This document shows positions 32,929-32,955 of a stretch of DNA of 32,955 nt, piece by piece. This stretch comes from Bacillota bacterium (GTDB lineage Bacteria > Bacillota > Clostridia > Acetivibrionales > DTU013): contig JAEYRV010000022.1 in assembly GCA_023435305.1 (NCBI GenBank), positions 1 to 32,955 of the forward strand, given 5' to 3'. The notes under the pieces are model-generated. The model saw nothing but the letters and a program-made list of their open reading frames with translations, had not been told where the DNA came from and did no database searches. Position 1 is the stretch's first letter; each line of letters begins with the position of its first letter. A program made the position numbers and the translations under genes.

Positions 32929-32955
32929 ATGCATCAACAATTAATAATGAACATC
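32929..32955 (+). CDS. Start of an unidentified gene, cut by the window edge
   Basis: An ATG follows AGGAGG at a seven-base distance (AGGAGGAACCCCTATG) and opens a reading frame MHQQLIMNI that runs off the window. Nine codons are too few to recognise a family. The large stem-loop 100 bp upstream, in an otherwise AT-rich leader, is compatible with an insertion-sequence transposase gene, but this is only a guess. Confidence 0.5.

Overview
The window reads as chromosomal DNA of a spore-forming member of the Bacillota, most likely a plant-polysaccharide-degrading clostridium or relative. Evidence: an alpha/beta-type small acid-soluble spore protein (1728-1949), a phenylalanine T-box leader in front of pheST, a YesM/YesN-type two-component system, and a secreted esterase carrying cohesin-like, FIVAR and dockerin-like modules. 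The species cannot be named from the sequence. No tRNA, rRNA, CRISPR array or complete insertion sequence was found.

Layout. 1-2030: REP-like palindrome, pgi (-), spore protein (+). 2080-6095: pheS-pheT operon (-) with promoter and T-box. 6096-6807: a gene-free repeat block. 6808-8519: a TPR membrane protein (+) convergent with a multi-pass membrane protein (-). 8717-10130: GyrI-like protein and YoaP-type acetyltransferase (-). 10323-11940: an rRNA-methyltransferase-like protein and an RluA-type pseudouridine synthase (-). 12101-14424: galT-galK (-). 14564-18579: a + strand cluster of two short-chain dehydrogenases, a PadR regulator and a HAAS/DUF4097 membrane protein. 18680-29714: a carbohydrate-use cluster (-) of esterase, sugar-binding lipoprotein, two ABC permeases, sensor kinase and AraC-type response regulator. 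29979-31607: a membrane chemotaxis-type protein (-). 31977-32750: a VOC / cytidine-deaminase fusion (-). 32779-32955: a stem-loop and the first codons of an unidentified + strand gene.

Two observations stand out. First, the promoters of the esterase gene and of the sugar-binding-protein gene share a 28-bp site (GTAAAAAT, 12 bp, GTAAAAAT; one mismatch between the two loci), placed in both cases exactly 29 bp upstream of a TATAAT box that lacks a good -35 element. This is the expected geometry for an AraC-family activator; the adjacent YesN-like regulator is the obvious candidate. It would tie esterase, transporter and two-component system into one regulon in which the esterase deacylates polysaccharide outside the cell and the transporter imports the sugars.

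Second, eight genes have a private tandem-repeat array within about 50 bp of, or overlapping, the stop codon (pheS, the acetyltransferase, rluA-like, galT, the first dehydrogenase, the response regulator, the chemotaxis protein and the VOC-deaminase fusion). Unit lengths are 10-61 bp and the unit sequences are unrelated from locus to locus. Similar short expansions occur inside linker regions of several proteins. Something in this genome seems to generate or tolerate repeats at gene 3' ends.
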